A DNA stretch of 22,036 nt from a bacterium (GTDB taxonomy: Bacteria > CSSED10-310 > JAJRTK01): contig JAJRTK010000441.1 in NCBI GenBank assembly GCA_024278345.1, positions 1 through 22,036 of the forward strand. The letters run 5' to 3'. The notes under the pieces were generated by a model. The model saw only the letters and a program-made list of their open reading frames with translations, was not told the DNA's origin and did not search any database. This document shows positions 14,340 through 21,817 of this stretch, piece by piece. Every line of letters starts with the position of its first letter. The first letter of the stretch is position 1. The position numbers and the translations under genes were made by a program.

Positions 14340-15617
14340 CTAGCTTGGTTCCTCTGGAGCGACGATTTTGAGCCGTAGGGCACAGCCGTGCTCAAAGACG
14401 AACTCCGTATAGCCGTTGGGCTGGCGCACCGTTGCCTGGGCGCATCCTCCGGCCTTGACAGTAAAACGTCGGGCATCGGAAACGGCTAAGTCGCCATTCT
14501 GAAGAAGGCGACCTAGAACGGTGATAATTCCCGGTCCCACGACCTCGCATTGGTTGAGGAGTCCGTTGGGGCCAATGACGAGCTTTGCGTCTTCGCCGAG
14601 GGCGATATTGCAATGCTCGAACTTGCCTTCGATATGGACCTCTGAATCCGCACCAAACTCCAGATCGGCGTTTCTGAGGATGTCGGCTTGGCCGAAAAAC
14701 CGGACGCCCGCCGGCTGCGGCGGCGCCACGGGAGCGACAGGCACTGGTGCGGCGACGGGGATGGCTGCAGGTTCAGCCCACCCTTCTGGTGTCCTTGCTT
14801 CCGCCAAGGTCCGCTTGATGGAGCCATCGCCGGAGCGGCTAAGATCGATCCAGTCGCCGGTGGCGGAGGCGAACTGGCCTGGCTCACATTCGGCGTCCCA
14901 GAACCGGGCTCCTTCCACGAAGGCTCCGTCAAGGACGGCGTTTCGCAAGTTGGCGCGCCGCAGATCGGAGTCGTAAAGATCGGCCCGTTCGAGGTTGGCC
15001 CCCACGAGGATCGCCATCTCCAGCGTAGCCCCTTGGAATCTGGCCGCTTCGAGGTTAGCGTCCCGAAAATTTGCGCCTTCCAGGTTGGCTCCTCGCAGGT
15101 CAGCCTCTTCCAAGTTTGCTGAGTCGAACACGGCTTTCCTGAGGTCAGCTTCCCCGAGGTTCGCTCCGCCCAGATAGGCTTCCTCGAAGTCGGCGTTTTT
15201 CATTTTGGCTTTGGAAAGGTCGGCCTTCCCGAGGTTCGCCTCCATGAAGACCGCTCCTCGCAGCCGGGTCCCCTGGAGGTTGGCTCTTTCCAGGATTGCG
15301 CCTTCGAGGTTAGCTCGCGTCAGATCGGCGTTGCGAAGGTTTGCCCCCGTGAGGTTGCAGCCTTCCAGATCGGCATTCCTCAGGTTTGCACCTTCGAGGT
15401 TTGCGCCGCCCATGTGCGCATCCCGGAGGGAGGCGCTTTCCAGGTTAGCTCCCCGGAGATCCGCATTCCCGAGCTTTGCTCCGGTCAGTTCCGCGCGTGG
15501 GGCCCTGAGTCCCGGAAGAGCCACGCCTTCGAGGTCGATATCTCTCAGATCTGATCGTTCAAGACCCTCGCCGAGCTCGACCAACTCGAAAATCTGAGCC
15601 TTGGTGTACTGTGCCAT
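14340..15617 (-). CDS. Pentapeptide-repeat protein fused to a bactofilin-like beta-helix domain
   Basis: 425 residues from ATG 15617; AAGGAGA stands about ten bases upstream. A short N-terminal helix (1-18) caps about 44 pentapeptide repeats of the A(N/D)LxG type (about 22-245), which fold as a right-handed quadrilateral beta-helix rod of roughly eleven turns. A Pro/Ala-rich linker (about 280-303) leads to a second domain (about 304-420) whose spacing of Gly and short hydrophobic strands (GADSEVHIEGKF, GEDAKLVIGPNGLL) resembles a bactofilin-type beta-helix. The reading frame is 103 bases downstream of the HhH gene and upstream of a true bactofilin, so polymer co-assembly or capping is an attractive guess. 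It is not a Qnr-type gyrase mimic by any visible feature other than the repeats. The highly repetitive coding sequence also opens long meaningless frames on the other strand. Confidence 0.88.
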   Translation of the reverse strand: MAQYTKAQIFELVELGEGLERSDLRDIDLEGVALPGLRAPRAELTGAKLGNADLRGANLESASLRDAHMGGANLEGANLRNADLEGCNLTGANLRNADLTRANLEGAILERANLQGTRLRGAVFMEANLGKADLSKAKMKNADFEEAYLGGANLGEADLRKAVFDSANLEEADLRGANLEGANFRDANLEAARFQGATLEMAILVGANLERADLYDSDLRRANLRNAVLDGAFVEGARFWDAECEPGQFASATGDWIDLSRSGDGSIKRTLAEARTPEGWAEPAAIPVAAPVPVAPVAPPQPAGVRFFGQADILRNADLEFGADSEVHIEGKFEHCNIALGEDAKLVIGPNGLLNQCEVVGPGIITVLGRLLQNGDLAVSDARRFTVKAGGCAQATVRQPNGYTEFVFEHGCALRLKIVAPEEPS

Positions 15618-15720
15618 GGTAACCCATTCTCCTTGTCTGGAACTCGAGCAAAGTAGACGGCGAGCAGATGGCCCGTCGAGCTTTTCTCGCATCATCAGCG
15701 ACAGCGGCGCACTTCAACCG

Positions 15721-16998
15721 TCACGGACGGGAATCGAGACACTCCCGAAGTAACTTGATTCTTCCGTCAAAGGGGAGTCGCTGCAGCTTCTCGACGACGG
15801 CTGCCTGACCGAGCTCGAGCAAGACGACCTCAATCCGCAAGGCGACATGTTCCCGGGCACGCCTATGAAGGCGCTTGGTTTCGATCCAGCGTTCGGCACC
15901 CCATTCACGTGCCGCCTGCCGGAACCTCTTGTGATGATCCTCTAACCGGTCAACAAGGTCTGCCAGCTTCTCCCACGAGGCGATTCGGTATTCCCCCGAA
16001 GCCACCATTCTTTCAGATTCCCGCTCCCGCTGGTATTCCCTGATTTTGTCACAGACCTTGGTCGCTACCCGTTCTGAGACATTGGCCGTCCGCACGATAT
16101 CGGGTGGATTCGCCGCGAACAAGACATCGAGGGACGTGAAACCGGCGGCAAACAGTTTGTCGAGAGTGACGCGCCCCACTTCTGGTACCTGCTTGAGGAG
16201 CGACAGAATCAAAAGGCCTTCCGCAATTTGAGGTTCCCCCTCCTCCTCGCCGACCTCCTGTTCGACGTCCGGCATTTCAAAGACATTGGGCAGAACCTCC
16301 GAGATCCGCCGGTACTCTCTCAGCAGTCCTTCCCGCTCCGCTCCGCCGATCACCGGCGCATCGGTTTTCTCGCAGTCCTGCAAAACCTCCTCGAAGGATG
16401 ACAAGAGCGGTACCACATCATCCAGTTGCATGGAACGGGAGGAAGAAAGAAGCATGCGGATTGAGGGCAGGCAGATGGTGATCCATTCTCTGGACGCATC
16501 GCCACGGGCAAGCTCACTGGCGAAATCCGTGACGGGGCGCACATATTGCTCCGCGATGGAGGCAAAGAGTTCTCGTGCCTCCGCGCGCACAAAATCTTCG
16601 TAGCTGCCCGTATAAGTTTGCGCCCCGGCGATTTCGAGATGTGGCTGTGGATGATCCGCTGGTAGTGGCAAAGAAGGTTCTTCTTCTTCTTCTTCTTCTT
16701 CCAGGGAAGCGGGATCGACGTCCCCGGAAAAGAGAGCATCGAAATAGTCATCGACCTTCTGGTCGAGCTCGTCTTCCACATCCACGCCAACTACCGTCGC
16801 AACTTCCGGCCCGGCCTCTGGCTCCGCGAAAGGCTCCACGGCCATGGGCTCCGATTCCAGAACCGCCGACGGCGACACCACGACAGAAGCAGCCTCCGGT
16901 ATGGAAACCTCGGGGGCAGGCGTAACAGGCACCTGCTCCTTAGCTTTGGCGCTGCTCTTGCGTCGCTTTTTTTTGGACCACCAGTCCCAAACACCCAT
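15721..16998 (-). CDS. Helix-hairpin-helix protein with basic aromatic N-terminus and acidic linker
   Basis: 425 residues from ATG 16998 (GGGAG seven bases upstream; the frame is open to 17115 but the promoter lies inside that part). The N-terminus WDWWSKKKRRK (4-14) could lie on a membrane surface or bind acidic partners. A Pro/Ala/Val/Glu-rich linker (about 20-125) includes eight consecutive Glu (100-107). A helical middle (about 135-245) follows, then a tandem helix-hairpin-helix segment (about 265-325, VPEVGRVTLDKL and ANVSERVATKV) of the type that binds DNA backbones without sequence preference or mediates protein contacts, and an Arg-rich helical C-terminus. I know no characterised homologue. 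As first gene of the pentapeptide/bactofilin unit it could link the scaffold to DNA or to the membrane (inference). Confidence 0.78.
   Translation of the reverse strand: MGVWDWWSKKKRRKSSAKAKEQVPVTPAPEVSIPEAASVVVSPSAVLESEPMAVEPFAEPEAGPEVATVVGVDVEDELDQKVDDYFDALFSGDVDPASLEEEEEEEEPSLPLPADHPQPHLEIAGAQTYTGSYEDFVRAEARELFASIAEQYVRPVTDFASELARGDASREWITICLPSIRMLLSSSRSMQLDDVVPLLSSFEEVLQDCEKTDAPVIGGAEREGLLREYRRISEVLPNVFEMPDVEQEVGEEEGEPQIAEGLLILSLLKQVPEVGRVTLDKLFAAGFTSLDVLFAANPPDIVRTANVSERVATKVCDKIREYQRERESERMVASGEYRIASWEKLADLVDRLEDHHKRFRQAAREWGAERWIETKRLHRRAREHVALRIEVVLLELGQAAVVEKLQRLPFDGRIKLLRECLDSRP
16678..16701. repeat. (TTC)8 trinucleotide run
   Basis: Eight perfect TTC units on the plus strand encode Glu100-Glu107 of the HhH protein on the minus strand. 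Pure codon runs slip during replication, but in units of three, so the acidic linker could change length without losing frame. Confidence 0.85.
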
Positions 16999-17046
16999 AA
17001 GAGCTCTCCCAGCACCCGCGAGACTGGGTAACAAAATCTGATCTAA

Positions 17047-17076
17047 CCTATAGCATAGACTCGTTGGCCAGTGCAA
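17047..17076 (-). promoter_or_regulatory. Probable promoter of the HhH-pentapeptide-bactofilin operon
   Basis: On the minus strand TTGCAC (17076-17071) and TATAGG (17052-17047) are separated by 18 bases, and TGC directly before TATAGG forms an extended -10. The transcript would start near 17040, about 42 bases before ATG 16998. This promoter also supports the shorter start of the HhH gene. Confidence 0.62.
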
Positions 17077-17136
17077 GGGGAAATACCGAAATCCTCCCTC
17101 CATCTTGGCGCCCAACCCTCAGCTCTGAGAGCCTCG

Positions 17137-17200
17137 GGAGGGCAAGCCCCTCCTGCCCCTATTGGGACCGAGTCAGCTCCACCGGACTGAGTGTGGAGCT
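17137..17200 (-). terminator. Hairpin pair after the TolC-like gene
   Basis: On the minus strand, 15 bases after the stop at 17215, AGCTCCAC/GTGGAGCT (17200-17175) forms a perfect 8-bp stem with a ten-base loop, followed by GGAGGG/CCCTCC (17153-17137). There is no T-run, so this is a termination or mRNA-end structure by position only. It precedes the promoter of the next operon. Confidence 0.4.
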
Positions 17201-17214
17201 TGGAGAGGCGCTTG

Positions 17215-18816
17215 TCAATGGGAGGTTCCTTTTTCAAGCCCGGGCCGGCCCGGATTGTCACCGAGATGTGGGAGGGGGTTTTCTCCCGCGGCCCGCCAAA
17301 GCTCGGCGATGGCGATGTTATAGGCATGGACGGCACGGAAGTAGCCAAGGCTCTCTTCCACGTGGGCTTCCAATGCACGAAAATGAGATTCAGTCCTCGC
17401 CGATCCCAAAAAATCGGTTCCAGCCAGAAGAACCAGCCCCCTGGCAGCCCGTTTTCCCTGGGCGGCGGATCCCAGATCGGCCTTCGCTTTCACCGCTTCG
17501 AGCCAGGCTTTCTTGAGCTCGATCCGAAGCCCCATCTCCGCTTGGCGAAGCTGGCTTCTTGCTTTCCTAAGCTCCGCGAGCCCACGGGCTTGGGCTGGAA
17601 ACGGCCCCCAGAGCTCGGGCTTCCAGCGGAGCCCCAGTACCAGTCCCGGTTCAATCGTATTCCAAGGATCGAACGCAAAGGGATTTTTCTGGTCGTCGCG
17701 ATTGGGCGCGATTCCGTAGCGGAAGAAAAAACCCGCGAAGAGCACGGGCCAGTCTTCTCGTTCCATCACCTCCAGTTCCGCTTCTCTTGCCCGCACCCCT
17801 TCCCGAGCTTGTTGGAGGCGGCTTCCCTCCTGAAGCTTGGCCAGATACTCCTCCAACGGCGCAAGGGCATGGGCCATGGGCTTCAGCCTTCTTTCGGCCA
17901 GCACCAGCGGAGTCTCCCCGCGGAGCCCCAGCTCCATTTTCAGCCCGTCCAGGGCCAAGGTCCTGCCGACTTCGAGTTCCCGTAGCCGCCGGGCCAGACG
18001 GCTTTGGGCCAGCTCTACCGACAGGAGGTCGCGCCGCTCCGGTTCGCCCAGCTTCCGCCTGGGAGGGACGCCTTCCAACACCTCGCCGTCCAGCTCCGCC
18101 TCGTCTAGCTGTTCCAGCTCGTCGAGCCGCCTGCGGATCTTCTTTTCAGCCCTCTCCAGATCCCGGGCAATCCCCGAAAGGAACCGAAGAATCTCCCCTG
18201 TCAAGAGCACCGAGTCGTACCGGTCGATCACGGTCTTGGCCACCTGTCCGCGGAGCGCCTTGACGCCCTCATTTCTGGCGCTGAGGCCGTGGAGTGCCGC
18301 TCTTTGCCCCGCCGCCAACCGGCCGAAGGTCCAGAGGGGCTGGATGATGTCTACCTCCAACCGTGAAAAGGGCCCCAATCCGTCCAGGAAGTCGTTCACG
18401 GAGTCTTCCGAGGCGCTGGGATCGCCTTTGGCCTCGTTGATCAGGCCGAAGATCTGCCGGACTTCCACCGTTGCCAGTCGTGCGCGTTTCGCTCTCTGGA
18501 GATCCGCGGCCACCAGTGCCGCCTCAGCCAGCGCCTCCTCGATTTTCGGGCTTCGTTTCCATGCCATTCGGATGCAGTCAGCCCGGCTCATCCCATGAGC
18601 GCGTTCTGGCCTCTGACTGCTCCCAGCCGGTTCTGGAATCGGTTTTCCTCCGCCTGCCCAGGCGGTGGCAGCCAGGAGTAGCCCAACGGCCCACAAGGCC
18701 GTAGCCCAGGCCTGCCGGTGGTGATGGGCGAGCGACGGGAGCGGCTGCGAGTGGCGGGAGCGGAACCCAACCCAAAAAAAAGGCTCACTCGTTGGAAGAA
18801 AACTTCGCACTTTCAT
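17215..18816 (-). CDS. TolC-like outer-membrane efflux protein
   Basis: 533 residues. After an unusually long signal region (hydrophobic core about 40-52, likely cleavage after AWA at 54) the protein shows the outer-membrane efflux protein pattern: a conserved MSRADCIRMAWKRSP start (76-90), long helices rich in Ala, Leu, Glu and Arg with coiled-coil character, and a beta-strand segment around FAGFFFRYG. TolC-type trimers form the outer-membrane channel of RND and other exporters. The ATG at 18816 lies inside the end of the MlaC-like gene (32-base overlap), suggesting translational coupling. No in-frame ATG or GTG lies between there and the signal core, so the 58-bp dispersed repeat at 18724-18781 is translated as part of the signal peptide's N-region. 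It is the last gene of the three-gene envelope unit. Confidence 0.85.
   Translation of the reverse strand: MKVRSFLPTSEPFFWVGFRSRHSQPLPSLAHHHRQAWATALWAVGLLLAATAWAGGGKPIPEPAGSSQRPERAHGMSRADCIRMAWKRSPKIEEALAEAALVAADLQRAKRARLATVEVRQIFGLINEAKGDPSASEDSVNDFLDGLGPFSRLEVDIIQPLWTFGRLAAGQRAALHGLSARNEGVKALRGQVAKTVIDRYDSVLLTGEILRFLSGIARDLERAEKKIRRRLDELEQLDEAELDGEVLEGVPPRRKLGEPERRDLLSVELAQSRLARRLRELEVGRTLALDGLKMELGLRGETPLVLAERRLKPMAHALAPLEEYLAKLQEGSRLQQAREGVRAREAELEVMEREDWPVLFAGFFFRYGIAPNRDDQKNPFAFDPWNTIEPGLVLGLRWKPELWGPFPAQARGLAELRKARSQLRQAEMGLRIELKKAWLEAVKAKADLGSAAQGKRAARGLVLLAGTDFLGSARTESHFRALEAHVEESLGYFRAVHAYNIAIAELWRAAGENPLPHLGDNPGRPGLEKGTSH
18724..18781 (-). repeat. 58-bp dispersed repeat, copy B
   Basis: Reads T8, GGGTTGGG, then a GC-rich block on the minus strand and matches 10689-10747 at about 51 of 59 positions. 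It begins three bases after the MlaC-like stop and lies within the frame of the TolC-like protein, where it encodes the GFRSR...LPSLAH part of the signal region. Confidence 0.75.
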
Positions 18817-19429
18817 CCTCGATCTTCTGTTCCAATCGCTTGACCAGCTCTTCGAAACCCTGTTCCTCTACGATTTTCCGGGCCTGCTTTTGGAGTTGCC
18901 TGGCCAGGCTCACCTCGTCCAGAAGGATGTCCTGGAGCTTCCACTCCGCGTTGTGGAGCCTTAGCTTGAACTCCAGAAGAATGGTCCCTTCGGTAGGATG
19001 GTTCGCCGTGGCGGCCACCGTCGCCCGTTTCCCTCGGAGGCTTGACGGTTCGTAGGTGATTTGCAGGTTGGTTCCGAAAAATTCGGCGCCCTTGGGGAGA
19101 ACGACGCTCCGGAACAACTTTTCCAGCAGTTGGAGGAACCGCTTTCTCCCGGGATCATCGAGCTCCTTCCAGGTAGGGCCCACCATCCGCCTGGCCAGCC
19201 GTTCCATCTGAAGATAGTGAAGGACGTGGGAGGCTGCCTCGTTTTTTTTCTTGAGATGCTTTGTTTTGGGTCTGTCCTTGGTGGCCCGCATCTTCCGGAC
19301 CTCATCGATGATCTTTCGAACCGTGGTCTGGGGGTCGTCCGAAGGCGCTGCCTCAGGTTGGGCCAAGGCGGTGCCGGCGAAGCCGCCAAGAAGTAGGAAG
19401 CCCGTGGCCAGGGCTGTGAGTAGTTTCAT
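18785..19429 (-). CDS. MlaC/HpnM-like periplasmic lipid-binding protein
   Basis: 214 residues from ATG 19429 (AAGGTGA seven bases upstream). A clean signal peptide (1-23, ALA cleavage) is followed by the MlaC/Ttg2D fold: a helical N-part with a Lys-rich segment, FLQLLEKLFRSVVLPKG (helix-strand), the central strands ITYEPSSLRGKRATV, then WKLQDILLDEVSLARQ and a final amphipathic helix. MlaC carries phospholipid between membranes, and HpnM, of the same family, is associated with hopanoid-producing bacteria and lies next to hpnN. Here it is 71 bases downstream of the HpnN-like gene, which favours an HpnM-like role, and it overlaps the TolC-like gene by 32 bases. Confidence 0.88.
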   Translation of the reverse strand: MKLLTALATGFLLLGGFAGTALAQPEAAPSDDPQTTVRKIIDEVRKMRATKDRPKTKHLKKKNEAASHVLHYLQMERLARRMVGPTWKELDDPGRKRFLQLLEKLFRSVVLPKGAEFFGTNLQITYEPSSLRGKRATVAATANHPTEGTILLEFKLRLHNAEWKLQDILLDEVSLARQLQKQARKIVEEQGFEELVKRLEQKIEDESAKFSSNE

Positions 19430-19500
19430 GGTAAATTCACCTTGGGCCGTGGTTTCGGAGTGGACAAGGGAGTCTCCACCTGAAGTTTTTGGCGGTGCCT

Positions 19501-21792
19501 TCAATTTGGTGACGAGTTTTCTGAACCCGCTTTTCTTTCAATGCGTTGCGTTCCGCTCACATCAGGCGCCGTCCGACGCCCGCTGCTCGCCATTTTTGCC
19601 CCCTTCCCCATCGGTTGCCCGGAAGGCGCCTCGCCACCGAGTTTTTGCCCGCTCCTGTATGCGGCCTTTGGGCCTTTTTGGTCCAGGAGGCAAAAGAGTG
19701 CCGGCAGGGCCGTCAACGAGGCCACGAGGCAACAGCCGATCCCGATAAGGAGGAGCAGGCCCAGGGAATAGGCGCCGTAGTAATGGGCGGACAGGAGGCT
19801 TCCAAAGCCCGCCATCGTCGTGAGAGAGCTTAGAATCACGGCCAGGCCCGTGCTCCTTGTGGCTGCCTTGATTCCCGGTTCGGGGTGGAGCCCGTTCCGT
19901 TCCTGAAACCAGCGCTCTGTCAAATGGATTCCGGCGTCAACGCCGATCCCGATGAGCAGCGGGAGGATCACCATGTTGGCAAGGTTCAGATCGAGGCCGC
20001 TCCAGCCCATGATCCCCGCCGTCCAAGCGGCCCCGAAAAAGAGCGGCACTAGGGGCAGAACCATTCCCAGCAGACTCCGAAACTCGAAGGCCAGAAAAAG
20101 GAGGATCGCCACCGCCGAATAGAGCCCGCCTTCCAGATAGCCTTCCCGCATGAGGCGGGTGCCTTCGTAGGTGGTCACGGGTTCGCCCGTCGCGCTTGGA
20201 TCGACGCTCCGCACCGCCTGCACGAAGGCCTTCAATGGAGCGTCGTCCCAAATCGGCTTCTTGGGGTAGATCTCCAGGAGCAGTTTCCCAGTGCGACCCA
20301 CGAGGCGCTGCTTGAGCCCAACAGGAAGGCTGTCGGGGGTGATGGGCTGGAGATGTTTTGAGTCAAGAACCAGGCGAAGCCCCTGGCGCAACTCTCTGAA
20401 TAGGCGTGCTCCGGTGGTTTCAAGGCCTGCGATGGCCTCGGTGTCAGATAGATTCTCAAGGAGCTCTTCGAAGCGCCGAAGCGCTTCCCGCGCCTTTTGA
20501 AGAGCCTCTTGTTCGGCGATATCTTCGCCTGTTTCGCCCCGTTCCTGGAGCTTGAAGCGGATGCGCCGGAGGATCTGCTCCAGAGACGGGAGGTCCACGG
20601 GTCGGGGCTTTGCTTCATCGGCGTCGAGATCGATCTCCAGTTCTTCCAGAAAATCGGCTGCCTGGCGAAGCTGCCGGAGCTTTTCTTCCTGATCCGCCGG
20701 GATGGCCCGGACAATCCCGTGGACGGCGCCCACTTCGGGGAGCTTTTCGAACCGCCGCGCCAGGGTGCGGGCCTCTGCCATGGAGCTTGCCAGGGAGAGG
20801 GCGAACCAGCTCGACCGATCGGTTTCGTTCAGGATGCGTTCTTCCCATTCCACGGCAGGCGTTCCCTGGGCCTGGAGCTCCAGCAGATTGCTGTTCACCG
20901 CCACCTTGGCGGCCTGGGAAAGGGCGGCTGCCACCAGAAGGAGGCAGATCCCAAGAACCGTGCGCGGCCGGCGGCCCATGGCGGTAAGAATCCGTTCGAA
21001 ACCGCGCTGGAACGGTCCCAGAAACGAGCCGCCGCCCCTGATTCCGCCCTTTCTTTCCCGGGCGCGGTCCGCCAGGGAAAGGAGTGCCGGAAGTAGCGTG
21101 AAGGTGGCCAGAAGGCAAAAGAGCACGCCTCCGCCCGCGATGATTCCAAGCTCCGAGATCCCCAGGAATGAGCTCATTCCCAGCGCCAGGAAGGCCACGG
21201 CGGTGGTGGTGGCTCCGCAGACGATGCCGCGGCCACTGTTTTTTAGTGCGAGGCCCATGGCCGCGCCGCGGGGGACTCCTTGCCGTAGCGCTTCGTCCCG
21301 CCGGGCGATGAGGTGGATGGCGAAGTCGATGCCCAGCCCCACCAAGATCGTGGAAAACATGGCCGAAACCACTGTCACTCGTCCCACGGCCACCACGGTG
21401 AATCCAGCCGTCCATGCGATGGCTAGCGCCAGGGAAGCCAGGGCCAGCACCGGTTCCAGGAGCCTCCGAAAAGCCAGGGCGAAGAGAAGGCCGACTCCAA
21501 AAAAGGCCAGAAGAGAAGCCCGCTTCATGTCCACGGCCGTCACCGCCATCTCCTCTGCTTCCATGGCCGAGGCTCCGGTCACACCGAAATCCAGGCCGGG
21601 ATAGCCCGTTCGGAGCTCCCGCCCCAGTTTCCAAACGAGTTGCAGGGCTCCTCCGGCCCGGCCGAACGATGCCTTGTTTTCCACCGGCTCTACAAGGACG
21701 AAGAAGAAGCCGCCTTTGCCAGAAGTCAGCCATCCGGCCTCCTCCCAGAGGTCGGGCTCCGCCTCCGGGGAAGAAGAGAGCGTCGAACCCAT
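19501..21792 (-). CDS. HpnN-like RND/MMPL transporter, N-terminally truncated
   Basis: 763 residues from the first ATG outside the neighbouring repeat (21792); the frame stays open through that repeat to 22008. Five to six membrane helices (about 92-240) with GLGIDFAIH (152-160), helix 7 (about 277-297), a large periplasmic domain (about 300-555) with long helices, and a second helix block with the duplicated motif GIGVDAGIHL show an RND permease of the HpnN/MMPL type. Such proteins have about 850-880 residues; the first membrane helix and the first part of periplasmic domain 1 are missing, and homology-like sequence begins near PDLWEEAGWL (13-22). No ribosome site precedes 21792. The protein is probably broken, unless translation starts in or beyond the repeat. 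Intact HpnN moves hopanoids to the outer membrane. Confidence 0.8.
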   Translation of the reverse strand: MGSTLSSSPEAEPDLWEEAGWLTSGKGGFFFVLVEPVENKASFGRAGGALQLVWKLGRELRTGYPGLDFGVTGASAMEAEEMAVTAVDMKRASLLAFFGVGLLFALAFRRLLEPVLALASLALAIAWTAGFTVVAVGRVTVVSAMFSTILVGLGIDFAIHLIARRDEALRQGVPRGAAMGLALKNSGRGIVCGATTTAVAFLALGMSSFLGISELGIIAGGGVLFCLLATFTLLPALLSLADRARERKGGIRGGGSFLGPFQRGFERILTAMGRRPRTVLGICLLLVAAALSQAAKVAVNSNLLELQAQGTPAVEWEERILNETDRSSWFALSLASSMAEARTLARRFEKLPEVGAVHGIVRAIPADQEEKLRQLRQAADFLEELEIDLDADEAKPRPVDLPSLEQILRRIRFKLQERGETGEDIAEQEALQKAREALRRFEELLENLSDTEAIAGLETTGARLFRELRQGLRLVLDSKHLQPITPDSLPVGLKQRLVGRTGKLLLEIYPKKPIWDDAPLKAFVQAVRSVDPSATGEPVTTYEGTRLMREGYLEGGLYSAVAILLFLAFEFRSLLGMVLPLVPLFFGAAWTAGIMGWSGLDLNLANMVILPLLIGIGVDAGIHLTERWFQERNGLHPEPGIKAATRSTGLAVILSSLTTMAGFGSLLSAHYYGAYSLGLLLLIGIGCCLVASLTALPALFCLLDQKGPKAAYRSGQKLGGEAPSGQPMGKGAKMASSGRRTAPDVSGTQRIERKAGSENSSPN

Positions 21793-21817
21793 GCCTGTCA
21801 GGGGGGATCCACGTAAG

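Noticed and set aside
14995-15597. Long plus-strand frames rich in Arg, Ser, Ala and Phe opposite the pentapeptide repeats
   Set aside because: They are the antisense reading of the repetitive pentapeptide gene; periodic composition keeps them open and no start or domain supports them.
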